From: Cryptomeria japonica
Lineage: Eukaryota > Streptophyta > Pinopsida > Cupressales > Cupressaceae
Direction: 5' to 3'
DNA length: 64,000 nucleotides
Assembly (NCBI RefSeq): GCF_030272615.1
Contig: NC_081406.1
Span: 240,424,422 to 240,488,421, forward strand
The translations under genes and the position numbers were made by a program. Below are positions 12,601 to 24,882 of the stretch, one piece after another. Under the pieces are notes generated by a model. It was not told the origin of the DNA and ran no database searches. It saw nothing but the letters and a program-made list of their open reading frames with translations. Numbering within the stretch: position 1 is the first letter of the stretch; each line of letters starts with the position of its first letter.

Positions 12601-13745
12601 GTTATACTTTAACTGTAGAAAAGGACATGGTACATGCAAATTACATAAGGCATTATATGGATTAAAGCAAGCACCTAGAGCATGGTATGAAAGATTGCAC
12701 TCTCACTTAGTGAAGATAGGTTTTCAAAGAACCATTGAATACAGTAACATATATCTCAAGACAAAAGGAGATACGATACCGATAAGTGAGGTATTTGTGG
12801 ATGATATCATTTTTGGAGGAAATGATGATATGTGCCATAACTTTCCTAATGAAATGAAGAATGAGTTTGAGATGTCACTGGTAGGTGAGATTAAAAAATT
12901 CATAGGTTTGCAAATCCAACAGATGAAGGAAGGTATTTTCATCACACAATCCAAATATGTGAAAGAAGTGTTGAAGACTTTTGGAATGGGAGACTATAAA
13001 CCAGGTGGAACACCAATGGTTACAAGTTGTAAATTGTCTAAGGAAGATGATTATGCATCATTGGATGAAAAGGAGTATAGGTCGATGATAGGTAAACTAA
13101 ATTATGTTATCTACAACAGACCGGACATTGCTCATGCAGTAGGATTGGTTGTCAGATTTCAGAAAAGTCTGAAGGAGATACACATGGTTGCAACCAAAAT
13201 TTTTTTTAGATATCTGAAAGGCACAATTTATTATGGATTATGGTATCCATATGTAGGAGAATTTGATTTAAAAGTCTATAAAAATGCAGACTGGGCAGGC
13301 AATGTTGATGACAGAAGAGTAAAATCGGAGGAGCATTTTTTCTTGGAGGCAAACTAGTGTCTTGGAGCAACAAGAAATAGAGTTGTATCTCTCAATCAAC
13401 TACAAAAGCTGAATATGTTGCAGCTTACATGAATTGTACGTAGGCAATTTGGATGAAACACATTTTGGAAGGTTTCAAGTTAAAATATAAGAGTCGGTAA
13501 GGATTTTCTATGATAACACAAGTTCTATAAACATTTATAAGAACCCGGTGTTGCATGCTAGGACAAAGCATATTGAGCTAAAGTATCATTTCCTAAGAGA
13601 GAAAGTGCAGAGTAAAGATGTGTCACTAGAGCATGTATCTACTAAAGAAGAGCTAGTAGATATCTTTACTAAACCTCTACCTATGGCTACATTTGAGTAT
13701 CTTAGAGGTAAGTTAGGGGTTTTACCCCTACATGAAGTCAATTAA
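9636..13745 (+). pseudogene. copia element 1 gag-pol polyprotein (decayed)
   Basis: A single gag-pol reading runs from the ATG at 9636 to the stop at 13745, broken by stops (first at 10141) and frame changes near 11420, 12600 and 13350. Order: gag (UBN2-like, 9636-10300); CCHC zinc knuckle CFACNQIRHMATNC (10432-10475, all four ligands kept); protease with active-site D-S-S in place of D-S/T-G (about 10685); GAG-pre-integrase with LWHRRFCH and CKECQLGK; integrase with VHTDL, DQGGEF and the catalytic Glu in PQQNAIVERN; reverse transcriptase from about 12230, with the catalytic FVDDIIFG box at about 12800; and RNase H with ADWAG, ending TKHIELKYHFLREKV and TKPLP. The order PR-IN-RT-RH defines copia. 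It cannot make active enzymes. Confidence 0.93.
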
Positions 13746-14076
13746 GAAGATGTTGAAGACCTCAATCCCAGAGCCTATTGAAAATATTGAAGCAGGATCG
13801 GTGAAGAGTGGAGCTACTGCACAGGGGGAATAGCTAGTTGCAGATTGGTGAAGCATGGAATGATTTACCTTCACTTTGGCATTGTTGTGAAAGGGGGAGA
13901 AGAATTGTATATGATTGATAGCCAGTTACTTGTCGAAGACATGAAGATATAGTTGAAGGAAAGTATATGGAAAAATGTAAACCAAGATTCCTATACTTGT
14001 GTATATGATTTACTCTCAATCATCACAATCAAAGGGTATTGAAATTTGTATTTCCATCAATGCCAAACAGAGAGAT

Positions 14077-15435
14077 TGTTGGCATTGCATAAAGATTGCA
14101 TTGATGAAGTATAGTGTTGTCATTGATTTCAATAGTAACCGGTAATGGAGTTGTATTGCAACCGATAATGATGCAGTTATGCAACCGGTAGTTAAGTAGT
14201 GATGGTAACTGGTCACCCTAACTAGTTGATAAGCAGAACCCTAACCGATGGAGCTTGGAGAATCGGTTGTGATGATCTATACCAAATGGTGATCGGAGAT
14301 GAAGGTGCAATGTCAAAATGATGCACATGATGAGTTTCAAAGTGGTTTTGGAGCGTGAAGATAATCGTTTATCTTGGGAATGATCTAATGCATAGCATAA
14401 AGTAAAAAATGCGTGATGAGCTATAGGATCAAATGTGCGGTGATCCAGGAGCAGTTGAAGTTGTCTAGAACAATGTGTAGTTGATTGCTATGTAATCCAA
14501 CGATTATGATTGAACCGATAAATTTATAATCTCTATGAGATTTGTAGGTTTTATAAGGTCGATGATTTGTTTCAATGTTGTGTTGGCAAATTTGGTTAAG
14601 TGTGGTAGTGATTGTTACTGTACCAGAAGGAGTGTCTGCAGAATGTTATGAAGGCAGATAGGAGCATAAAAGGATCTTATTAAGCAAGGAAGTGCTATTT
14701 CTAGATTAGCAAAGAACTTGTTGTTCTCTAACCATTATAATAATTAAATTCCTTAACCGGGTAAGCTTTAACAAGCAAGGTGTTGTTTAAATCCTCTAAC
14801 CAGGTGATCTATTAGCTTAGATTTGAAATCCTCTACCGAGGTTACCTCTAACAGGGTACTACCTTTAACAGGGTATTGTAGTCAACCCCTTAACCGGGTG
14901 GTCCTTAACCGGATATGTTCTTAACATGACATTATTGTATAAGCTTCTAACAAGGCTTGGATCCTAACAGGGCAAACTTCAGAAGAGTTCAAAATACTTG
15001 TGGGTATTCATCCCCACCATGGTTTTTCCCATTTGGGTTTCCACCTGAAAATAATTGTATCAAGTGGTGAATGATTTTGTGGATGTGTTTTGATATGGTT
15101 GATATAAATAACTGGTAAATCCACTTAGATATGTTTAGATGACCATAAATGATCTGAAATGTGCTATTACTAATATTAGTGAAGAAGTGGTTTAATGTTT
15201 TGGTAAATGGCATTTGAGTTTCATATCTGTTGCATTGTATCATTGATATTTTGATCAACCGGTAAAGTTTGACATTGCAATTGCAATTTTTGATACAGTG
15301 TCTAAATTGGTTAGGTTAGCAAGTTGTTTCTGAGTTGAAATTAATTTTGGTGAAATTTTAGTTTATTTTCTATCTACTGATTCACCCCCCCCTCTCAGTA
15401 GTTGATCGGATCCTTATAGTTTCGTCATATTATCA
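14077..15435 (+). repeat. copia element 1, 3' LTR
   Basis: Begins TGTTGGCA and ends TATCA. It is preceded by a purine-rich CAGAGAGAT as a polypurine tract, with a stronger AAAGGGGGAGAAG tract at about 13888. It is about 56 bp shorter than the 5' LTR through small deletions. The CTTAACCGGGT-type repeats and the C-run/CTCTCAGT motif (15378-15400) are present. Confidence 0.92.
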
Positions 15436-15439
15436 CTCT

Positions 15440-15442
15440 CAT
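15440..15442 (-). other. displaced start codon of the gypsy gag
   Basis: The minus-strand ATG at 15442-15440 is immediately outside the copia 3' LTR. If the copia element and one target-duplication copy are ignored, it reads in frame into the gag ORF that resumes at 8145, giving a basic N-terminus. This ties the two flanks together and supports the nested-insertion reading. Confidence 0.7.
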
Positions 15443-15649
15443 GGTAGTCTAGGTCGTAAAGCTCATGGACAAGCCCCACAACACTTTGACCGCACTACTA
15501 GGATGTCACAAGTCTATAGTACTTTGTGATAAAGAAATTTGTTTTAAGGTTTGCCCCAAAGTTGAGATCTGATTATATTTTTCTCTTTGTTTGTTTGTTT
15601 TTAAATTTTAAATGAAACTATTAAATGAAGACTAGAAACAAAAAGATGA

Positions 15650-15703
15650 TGCAACTATTTCATATTGGGTCCACCATGCAACTATTTCACATCGGGTCCA
15701 CCA
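15650..15703. repeat. 27-bp tandem duplication
   Basis: Two adjacent 27-bp units (15650-15676 and 15677-15703) share TGCAACTATTTCA and GGGTCCACCA and differ at two positions. They lie in the presumed 5' untranslated region of the gypsy element. Confidence 0.85.
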
Positions 15704-16310
15704 AAATATAATGGAGGAAATTTGTTATCTCAAGGATGATGAATCCTAGAGAATTGTAAATTGGCCCTCTAGTACCTCGTTTAAACTGGTGCTAAGGGTG
15801 AGCCAGGGGATGAAAATTCAATAAGCTAACAAACTACAAAATGAAGCTCCCAAATGAATTTGTTGAATTTATTCTGAGGATGAGCATGCAAAACTAGGAC
15901 ACCAGTGTGGTGCATTGTCGTCCTTTGCAGACAAAACATAAAAATTATATGGGAGCGACAAATGTGATTATATAACTAAATAAATACAAACAATAACAAA
16001 CTAATCTACCAACACAAAATGCAAAATACTGAAAAAAAAAAAAAAGAAAGAAGAGTAAGCGAAACTCACAACCAGTCCACGATTGAAGCCTCCAGTGAGA
16101 TGATTTCTTTTCCTTGAATATTAAACCTGCACACAAGGAAGAAGGAAAATGTTGGGGGTTGTGTTTTGGAGTCTACCTCAGTTAGACCCCTGTTTTGGTG
16201 TTTCCACCTCCACAGATAACCCAGATAGTAGCAACAAGGAAAATCGAATGATAAAGATGAAAGGAACACAATTGGAATAATAGATAGATTGGAACAAAAT
16301 ATTATGAATA

Positions 16311-16822
16311 TGCATACAAACCAAAGAAAGTGAGTGCACTCCCCTTCCAAGACTTGTAAAGATAACATTGTGAGTTGCTCGAGGGAATGCAACAATGGTA
16401 GTGTTGTGAAAACTTGTGAATACCACTCAAGAAGATTGCCAAAGATTTAACCTAAAAGAAAACAATCAAGAATCCAAAAAATGCCTTCAAACGAGAGCGA
16501 TATAGGCCATTGAAGGAAAACTGACGTCGGTGGGTGCATGCAGAGGCATTACAATTCCTTCCAGGCATAGGCATAACACTCAAACGACCACTTGTGGGCT
16601 GTCAGATTTATGGGACACTATCACGTCACAACAGACGTCTTCGTGCCACACTAGTGTCTTGAAGATGACAAGTTGGCAGAGTTGGTAATATTCTGGTTTG
16701 GAGCTGACTAAGCGATCTAGGTGGGCAAAAAGATAAAAGTGGAAGTACACGCCGTCTGATGATGTGGAGGAAGACGCCATTTGTTGCGTTGAATTATACA
16801 AGGTGTGATTTTGGATATTACA
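16311..16822 (-). repeat. 515-bp direct repeat, right copy (candidate gypsy 5' LTR)
   Basis: This is the partner of 2254-2768, in the same orientation. Read on the minus strand it starts TGTAATATCC and ends TGCA. A minus-strand AT-rich run and the CAAGTTTTCACAACACTA-like block near its end are shared with the other copy. No tRNA-like primer site follows it on the minus strand, which weakens the LTR reading. The MITE that begins at 16828 almost abuts its outer end. Confidence 0.5.
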
Positions 16823-16827
16823 CATTT

Positions 16828-17346
16828 CTACCCAAATAGTTGTACACATAGGAATAAGATTTTTCACTATAATAACAATATTTGTTTAAGTGAGCATCTT
16901 ATTTTATTAAATGAGAATCTTATTTTATAAATTGCACACTTATAATGGATCCTATGATATTTTATTTGAAACAAAAAGTTATTTATTTCACTTGTTGAGG
17001 AGAGGGGCTAGTAGTTGTACACCCACTTGTGCTTATAATACTAAGTATTGCCACATTTTTATACTATATATTACAAATAAATAATCTAGTTGTAAATCAA
17101 AAAATTACCAGATGGTTAAAAGGGACTAATACTTGAACACATGAGAATCTATAAATGTAATATGAAAAAGATATAAATACATTTGTTAACAGGTGAAATA
17201 AATAAATTTTTGTTTCAAATAAAATATAATAGCTATCCACTATAAGTGTGTCATTTATAAAATAAGATGCTCTTTTGCTCACTTAAACAAGTATTCTTAC
17301 CATAGTGAGAAAAATATTATTCTCATGTGTACAAATATTGGGGTAG
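16828..17346. mobile_element. MITE-like element with about 160-bp inverted arms
   Basis: The left arm (16828-16990) and right arm (17185-17346) are inverted copies. Each begins CTACCC(C)AATAxTTGTACACAT and contains GTTTAAGTGAGC, ATCTTATTTTATAAAT, ACACTTATA and TTTTATTTGAAACAAAAA. The spacer of about 190 bp has no coding potential and carries AGGGGCTAGTAGTTGTACACCC, resembling the termini of the 22152 and 25010 elements. The structure fits a long-TIR MITE or foldback element. No clear target duplication is visible. Confidence 0.75.
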
Positions 17347-17349
17347 CAA

Positions 17350-18128
17350 TATATTGATTGGAGTATTTCATATTAATATTTTGTCTTGTCACAAATATAA
17401 AAGGTGAGCAAAATAAATGCTTTGTATTTTACTATGGCATTTGAGGGATTGTCAAAAGGTTTTAGTGTTCAACTATTGGTCCGTCTATGCTAGATATAAG
17501 TTACAATTTACATAATAATCTATTCTTTTTATAACAACAAATATTATTTTGTTCTTCCAATTCACTATTTTCAATTGTTCCAATTGTATTTCTTGTAATT
17601 TCTATTTGCTTTCTTCAATAAATAAATAAATATTTTTTTGTGTTCAACTATTGATCATTTTGTGCTCGATATAAAGTTAGAGATAACAAACATCTATGAT
17701 TACTAATAGGTATTTGGTCCATTTAAGTTTCATATAATTTATATTTTATATAGAAATACTATATTCTACTAATAACAAATGATATTTTTTTATTCAACTA
17801 TTACAAATTTTTTAATTAAGTTTTGGTCAAACTTTTAATAAGTCATTTTTTGGACACTTTGTAGTAGATGTGTTATTTTGAAGAGTTACATGATGAGTCA
17901 CACTTTCTAAACTTAGTTGTAGATAGTTAAGTGTCCATTATAGATGTCAAAATAAAATGGAGGTCTTACAACATTTATTCCATATAACAACTACATGTTG
18001 ACAAAATTAGCCCACATGACTATTGGTTTCTCTCCCCTAATGGACATGTTTATGTCTTTTATATATAACATTTATAGGTTTTCATGTGTTCAAGTATTGG
18101 TCCATTTTAATCAACATTTGATAATTTT
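17350..18128. other. AT-rich stretch with MITE-derived fragments
   Basis: No gene. Short segments (17455-17520, 17640-17700 and 18035-18128) repeat the words GTGTTCAACTATTGGTCC / GTGTTCAAGTATTGGTCC found in the loop of the 16828-17346 element. The 18035-18128 segment is an inverted copy of about 17100-17190. These look like partial, decayed copies of the same MITE family. Confidence 0.55.
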
Positions 18129-18257
18129 TTCGTCGAAGGCGACTCCTTATCTGAAATGGACGAGCTCAATTCACAAATCGACGTTCCACACGTGCCGAGA
18201 AATGTGGAAGATGATTGGAAGGATATGAGTCGTTGGATCATTTTACCAAAACGTTAG
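18129..18257 (+). pseudogene. exon-like fragment encoding a protein C-terminus
   Basis: A 42-codon open frame ends at TAG 18255-18257. It is strikingly less AT-biased than its surroundings and reads as a compact acidic/aromatic tail (DELNSQIDVPHVPRNVEDDW, then MSRWIILPKR). It is preceded by a T-rich run and possible AG acceptors (CGTCGAAG at 18131-18138), as a last exon would be. No ATG-initiated gene or upstream exon is visible on this strand, so it is probably a captured or stranded 3' exon. I do not recognise the family. Confidence 0.4.
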
Positions 18258-18259
18258 CC

Positions 18260-20671
18260 ATTGTTTTTACTGCTTTGCGTTCTAATGACAATAGGGACTT
18301 ATCTTACAGATTGGGAAATTTGCAACATACAAAGGACTAAGTTTTTTAATTTTAAACTTTTTAAACGTACCTAACTTTTCCAAAAGCTACACGTAATACT
18401 TGTATAAGTTTCTGAATACTCATTTTAAAATATATAATTATTTTTATCAACGATGACCATGCACGCGAAAATAAAAAAATAAAATATTGAATAACCCGAA
18501 CATTTCCTCCCTTTGCCGTATCATTTTTCCTCCCTCTACCGTAGGTTTGACCTTGAAAAATTCTGCAGTAGAAAGAGAAAACTTGGTTGGAACTAAGCTC
18601 AAAAAGGAGTCTCAAGCCCCGCCATATTTAGTAGAGACTATTGGACCCTCTATATCCTAAACCCTTTCTGAGCCTCCTTTCCGAAGCTGTAGCTTTGGGA
18701 GCAACACAAATTTTTATATTCGTTTACTCTCTGCAAATACTTTTCTCTTTTGTGTGTTGACGTCTTTATGGCCTGCAATTTCTTTATTAGTTTGCGGGCT
18801 TATTCATAATCGTAGTACAAATTTGGCGGATGAGGGAATTAAATGAATGTGAAAAATGGTAAAAAATTATTATTATATATTATAATGTGGCATTCAATTA
18901 TAACTTTATAATTTTTATTTTAAAAAATATATATATTTTGTGAAATATATTATAATGTGATGCTTATTTATAATTCCAAATTTCAAATATAAAATACTTT
19001 ATGAAAAATATATATTATTTTAAAAAGTTAATTAAAATAATTTATAATTTTCTTTTTCATTTTTATTTTGTTTATTATAAAGTATTTTTTACATAAAATG
19101 ATATTTTATATTCAATTTTAAAGTAAAATTTGAAAAAAAAATAAAAAATGAATTAATAATATATAAATAAAGATAATCAATAGTTTTTATCAATTATCTA
19201 ATTTTTAATATAATTTATTTGAAATTAAATATAAAATATTATCATATATTGTTAATTAATCTATCATTTTTTCCACACATAATAACACATTTAAATTAAA
19301 TTTAAAGACAAATTTTTAATTTATATAATATTATAGATAATTAAATGAAAAAATATTGAATAAACTTTTTTTAATATTTCTTTTTTTATTATAAAGTAAT
19401 TTATTAAATATAATAATATATTAAAATGATTTTTTAAGGATTTTTTTTTATTTAAATAAAATAATAAGATAATTGAAAAACTAAATAAATATTGTTTTTA
19501 TTTCAATAATGAATTAATTTTTAAATTTGATCTTTGATTAAAAAAAAATCTTTAACAATATCGATAGTTTGTATTAATCTAAATAACATTAAATAAGAAT
19601 AATATTAACAATCATTATAATTATAATATTTTAAAAGAAATAATTTTAATATTCCTATTGAAATATTTTTCTTTAAAACATTAATTAATTTTTAGATAAC
19701 AACTGCAATAATATTTTACATTATCAAAATCAAATAATGTTTTTTTTTTTTAAGTTTTATTTTATATTTAATTTTACTTTGTAACTTTTAAAATAGAAGT
19801 TAAAATTTTAGCTATAACAATTTTCATATAGTTTATTTTTTATTTTAAATATTTTATTTGAAATGTGATTTTAGTTTTAAAAATATAATTTATCTAAAAA
19901 AGTTAATTATATTTATGTTGAATTTATAATTTTTTGCAAATGCAATTAACATTTATGAAATTGGTCACACAAAATATTTTTCTATCTTCTCCTTAATTGT
20001 GTCAAAATAGGAGATCTATAATAGGGTATGGCATCTACCATAACATCATGGAAGGGAATTTTGTCACATGTTACATCCCTCTCTTTCTTTCATCCTCTCT
20101 CTTTGTTATTTATAGCTCATTCTATTTTTCTCCTCTATCTCGTTATATTTTACTCTCTCTATTGCAAACCATTTCTAACATATTATATTTAAGCATAACC
20201 CAAAATCTAAAATGATAATTTTGAATTCAAACAACATATTCCAAACCCTAAAATCATGCTTAGGTCTATAGAATGATAATATATGCAACCCATGATCCTC
20301 ACATGTTCTTCAAAGGAAAACTATGAATACTCTATCAGCATTGAAAGATTAAGAGGTTTTGTTTTAGTCATGTTTGATACCTATAAGTGGATGCAGAGTT
20401 GGTTTAAAGCTATCACTTCTATATTTAGACATTAATTGCACTAACAATATCATTCGCCAAATGATATGTCAGTTGATCTCATTAACTACACAATTATATA
20501 AAAAAAATTGACCATTTTTTTCTCAATAGACCTTCCGAAACTCTTAGACGTACCCATTGCACACTAAAATACAATTGCTCATTTTATTTGCAGCTGAATT
20601 ATTTATTTACAATTTATAGTGTAAATATGTAGCAAGCACAAATGATTGTAAACCTATATATTAAACCTTAT
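18260..20671. other. very AT-rich intergenic stretch
   Basis: No supported gene. 18520-18780 is less AT-rich and could be old promoter or 5' leader sequence. 18860-19960 is extremely AT-rich with long A and T runs and no repeats I can define. 20080-20160 is a TCTCTC-rich pyrimidine patch. Confidence 0.6.
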
Positions 20672-20759
20672 AAAACTACTGACCCCTTTCTCATGAAACC
20701 ATGTTTCACCATCCCAAAACTACTGACCCCTTTCTCATGAAACCATGTTTCACCATCCC
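20672..20759. repeat. perfect 44-bp tandem duplication
   Basis: Units at 20672-20715 and 20716-20759 are identical (AAAACTACTGACCCCTTTCT at the start, CACCATCCC at the end). Zero divergence implies a recent duplication. Confidence 0.95.
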
Positions 20760-21290
20760 ATATTGAATGAGACAATTATAGGTTGAGTAGGATACCAAGA
20801 ATGCACAGCGATGTCACATCGACTATATTATTGCAGTGCCCATTAAAGATGAAGTAGTACATATTTTCGGCAACATTTGCTCAGATCTCATTTTGGAATG
20901 CGTTCCAACTGCAGTCGATTTGACAGGCCATTGCCGTCCTACTGTAAAAGTTTAAATTGCTATCTCAGTTCGTGGTACGGATGATCTCTTAAATTTAGTC
21001 GATTTGACTCCACACTGCATTCGTACTCTAATAAATAAATTTCACACGGACTGCATTAGCTTGGATAGCAATACCTACTCATGAATTTATCGGTAAAAGA
21101 GGTTCTACTTTCTTTTTCAGTCCTTTCGTACAGGAGGTACACATGCTCTACACTACACCTACTAAACGCAAGGACGAATGAGCTGTCTTTTTCCTTTGAC
21201 GCCACTGAATATTATCCGGTGGATTCTGATTAATGTCATCTTTATCTTGCTGAGAGGCACTCACCTTATCGAATTTCCCACATATTGGAT

Positions 21291-21833
21291 ACTGTTGGGA
21301 GTAAGCTTGAGTTGTAACAGCATTTAATGTGCGCGTAACCATTGGCCACCTCAAGAATCTGGTGATTCAATACGCTCAGAGTCCATGGCTTCAACTTGGT
21401 ATCTTATTATTGCTCTCAACGTACACCCACGCCCATACATTTATAGTCCTAACGAGGAATCCATGAAATACATTATTACTGACACTGAATAGTGTTTGGT
21501 AGAGTCCATGGCTTCAACTTGGTATCTTATTATTGCTCTCAACGTACACCCACGCCCATACATTTATAGTCCTAACGAGGAATCCATGAAATACATTATT
21601 ACTGACACTGAATAGTGTTTGGTACTATTGGGAGTAAGCTTGAGTTGTAACAGCATTTAATGTGCGCGTAACCATTGGCCACCTCAACAATCTGGTGATT
21701 CAATACGCTCAGAGTTCATGGCTTCAACTTGGTATCTTATTATTGCTCTCAACCTACACCCACGCCCATACATTTATAGTCCTAACCAGGAATCCATGAA
21801 ATACATTATTACTGACACTGAATAGTGTTTGGT
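21291..21833. repeat. composite tandem array, order A-B-B-A-B
   Basis: Two different units alternate: A (87 bp, starting ACTRTTGGGAGTAAGCTTGA; 21291-21377 and 21624-21710) and B (123 bp, starting AGAGTYCATGGCTTCAACTT; 21378-21500, 21501-21623 and 21711-21833). Copies are nearly identical; the last B has a few substitutions. The pattern is most simply explained by a B-to-B tandem duplication plus duplication of an A-B block by unequal crossing over. Confidence 0.93.
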
Positions 21834-21943
21834 GCGTTCCGACTAGTGTTTTCTTTATCTGCTTAAAGGCATTCTCATTATCGCATTTTCCACGTCCTTA
21901 CGACTACTGATTAGGTACTGTTAGTAGGTAATAAACTTTGGTG

Positions 21944-22097
21944 CAGTAGTAATAGAATGTATCTTATCCGATCAGCTATTAGCTGTCTTCACATTATCGC
22001 AGTACTTAATCAGTAGTAGTAAATATCAATGCATCTTGTCCGATAAGGCTATTAGCTGTCTTCACGTTATCACAGTACCTAATCAGTAGTAGTAAGG
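21944..22097. repeat. 70-bp imperfect tandem duplication
   Basis: Two units (21944-22010 and 22011-22083) share ATCTTRTCCGAT, GCTATTAGCTGTCTTCAC, TTATCRCAGTACYTAAT and CAGTAGTAGTAA, with small indels. It lies just after the A/B array and shares its non-AT composition. Confidence 0.85.
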
Positions 22098-22151
22098 ACA
22101 AGTCGGAAATTGAATAAAGTGAATTTGTCTAAGCAGATAAAGCTAATGCAT

Positions 22152-22577
22152 TAGGGGAGAGGATCCACTGGTTGTGCACCTTAATTTCGTGCTTTTCAAA
22201 ATCTTACGTGGAAATTTCAGATCACTCTGAATTTTTTATAGCAGCTTACTTGGCAAGTCCCTTACTTATAACTAAGGTTTCAAGGCCACATCATCAAATA
22301 TGATGCCACATTGGCATGCCTTTTGCCAAGGTGTCCAAAACAGCCCCCCCAAAAAGTGAGACCAATAGTGTGCAAAAGGGCCTCAATACTTGTGCAGCTG
22401 AGGTGGCATCACATTATTGGTTACTTTTCACAACAAATGATATATTTCATTCAATTAGTGGTACTTATCATACAACTATTGGTGCAATGTTGTACAAAAG
22501 TTGGACATTAAATCAACAAGTATGGGGGTATTAAATCAACAATTTCTATCACAAGAATTGGAACGTGCTTTCTCCTA
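22152..22577 (+). mobile_element. MITE (TA target site), copy 1
   Basis: Its whole length is an inverted copy of 25010-25410. The left end is TAGGGGAGAGGATCCACTGG followed by TTGTGCACC. The right end is a degraded inverted version finishing TTCTCCTA. The flanking dinucleotide is TA on both sides. There is no coding potential; the ORFs across it are chance. TA duplication suggests a Tc1/mariner-type mobiliser, which is inference. Confidence 0.8.
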
Positions 22578-24426
22578 GATAGTATTCAGTGGCCATCCGT
22601 CCAAGATAGAGGAAAGTTGACAAGTCAACTCACACTTGTGCGGTCATAGGGTTCCTGCATTTCACAGATTCCTGGTTTGGCCGAAGCTATTCTGACTCCA
22701 AAACAAACATTTTGTACAACGTGATAGCGACATGTTAGTCAATTGCAACCGTTTATTGCAAAATCGACGGTGTAAAACGCGTGACTAAGTCAATCTGTAC
22801 TACCATTTTGGAGCCAGAATAGATGCATCCTCCTGGTTTCGCCTGGCTAGAAAGTCACATCCTCAAAGCCTAAGCTCGACCAAGTTTCAAAGCCTAAAGA
22901 CTTGGGACTGAGAATCTTGGACTTGGGATCCTTGAACTACCATTCTTATACTCACAAAGTGGGGCAAAAGAAAGGTAATAAAATTTAGCAATCATGCATG
23001 GAGCTTTAGATTAATAAGACTATTAGAGTTTGTATTTAATTAGAAATTGCATCTTGGTGTGTAATGATTATGTGGAAGAAATGTGGAAGATCTGTAAAGA
23101 AAAGTTTTGGTCTATTTATTGCATTTATTTGTACAATACACGAGGTCAATTGAGTTGTCATCTAGTAAGTAATATTGTGTGTGCAACAGAAGTCTAAATA
23201 GAGAAGTGATAACTTCAAATCAACTATACATTTACTTATAGGAGTTCAAGAATTGATTGAAACAAAACTTTGAATAAGGAACCTAATAATACTCTATTGC
23301 CAATAGGCCCATGTTATGTTTGCAATAAGAAAAGAGAAAGAGATAAGGATAGAAAGAGGTGGGGGAAAAGAGATGTTGGAAGGCAAGAGGTAGAGATGAC
23401 AATATATGTGAAGGGAATAGATCATAAGTGATATGTTTTAATAAATTTTTATATTTGATAAATAAAATTTACCTTGGTTAAAGGAGGGCATACTTAAATT
23501 GAAAAAATATTTGGTATGATGAATGTATAATTTGCTTTGTTTTTAAGTCTTTTATTTTATGTTGTACAGTATACTTTAAGTTTAGTTTTTAAGAAAATAT
23601 TTTATATTTCATTAAATATTTATATAAATAAATAAATAAAATAAGTTAGCATTTTTAAAATTAAAGTAACAAATTTATTAATAAATTTAAATAATGTTAT
23701 ATTTGAGAATTAGATTGAATATATATTTAAATAAATTTAATGTTGATTTATAATTAATATTATATATTTATAATTAATATTTATATTTATAATTAATATT
23801 ATATATTTATAATTAATATTTATATTTATAATTAAAATAATAATAATTAAGCATTAGATTTAAGGTTAAATTTATTATTATATATTATTATTAAAATTTT
23901 AATTATGTAGATTAACTTGTAATTATGAGTATATAAGTTTTAAACTAAATTATAATTCTTGTTACAATGAATTGTAATAAGTTTAACTAGTTTAAGTGAG
24001 ATTTAATTTTTTAATAAGAGTTAAAATTAAGTTAAAATTAGAATTAAAGTTAATATTATATGAATTATTTAAATTATCTTTATTTAATTTTAAGGTTTTG
24101 ATATATAAAAAATATTATTCTAACTTATCAATAGTTATTTCAACATTCAAATTTTTTATTAAATATCTATAAATATTTTAATTTATTATATTATGATTGT
24201 GATCCTTATTAATATTTATTTTAAATTCTATAATTATTTCTATGTTTTGTTTAAATAATTTTTAATTCAGATAAGGCAATTATAATTAATGATTTTTTTT
24301 AAGTTAGAAAAAAATTAAAATATTTAATATATTATTATTTATTTATAAATTATATTTATTATTTATATGTGTTATACTTAAAATATAATAATACTACAAA
24401 TAAAATTTAAAATAAAATATATAATT
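22578..24426. other. intergenic stretch, increasingly AT-rich
   Basis: No supported gene. 22580-22900 has near-balanced composition with a few CG-containing words. 23440-24420 is almost entirely A/T, with a short tandem repeat TATATTTATAATTAATATT at 23759-23835. Confidence 0.6.
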
Positions 24427-24774
24427 TGTTATATATATATACATATATATATACATATATATATGTATATATATACATCTATATATATATACATGTATAT
24501 ATATACATGTATATATATATATACATGTATATATATACATATATATATATATGTATATGTATATATACATATATATGTATATATACATATATATGTATAT
24601 ATACATATATGTATATATATATATATATACATATATATACATATACATATATATACATGTACATGTATATATATATATACATGTACATGTATATATATAT
24701 ATACATATATATGTATATATATATATACATATATACATATATGTATATATATATATCTATACATATATATATAC

Positions 24775-24807
<33 letters not shown>

Positions 24808-24882
24808 TATATATACATATATATACACATACATATATACATACATACATACATATACATATATACATACATACATATATAC

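Larger units (their letters stand above)
8151..15435 (+). mobile_element. complete Ty1/copia LTR retrotransposon nested in gypsy gag
   Basis: Two long direct repeats (8151-9565 and 14077-15435) flank a gag-pol region on the plus strand, giving an element of about 7.3 kb. The right LTR has canonical TG...CA ends; the left begins TA, a likely point mutation. A 12-base match to the plant initiator-Met tRNA 3' end (TGGTATCAGAGC) follows the left LTR. The flanking pentamers ctccc (8146-8150) and ctctc (15436-15440) look like a target duplication with one transition. The insertion lies within the first codons of the minus-strand gypsy gag, so it is younger than that element. Confidence 0.93.

Noticed and set aside
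16066-16426. Minus-strand ORFs left of the 16311-16822 repeat
   Set aside because: Leu/Phe-rich translations of AT-rich leader and repeat sequence, not conserved in the homologous left copy.
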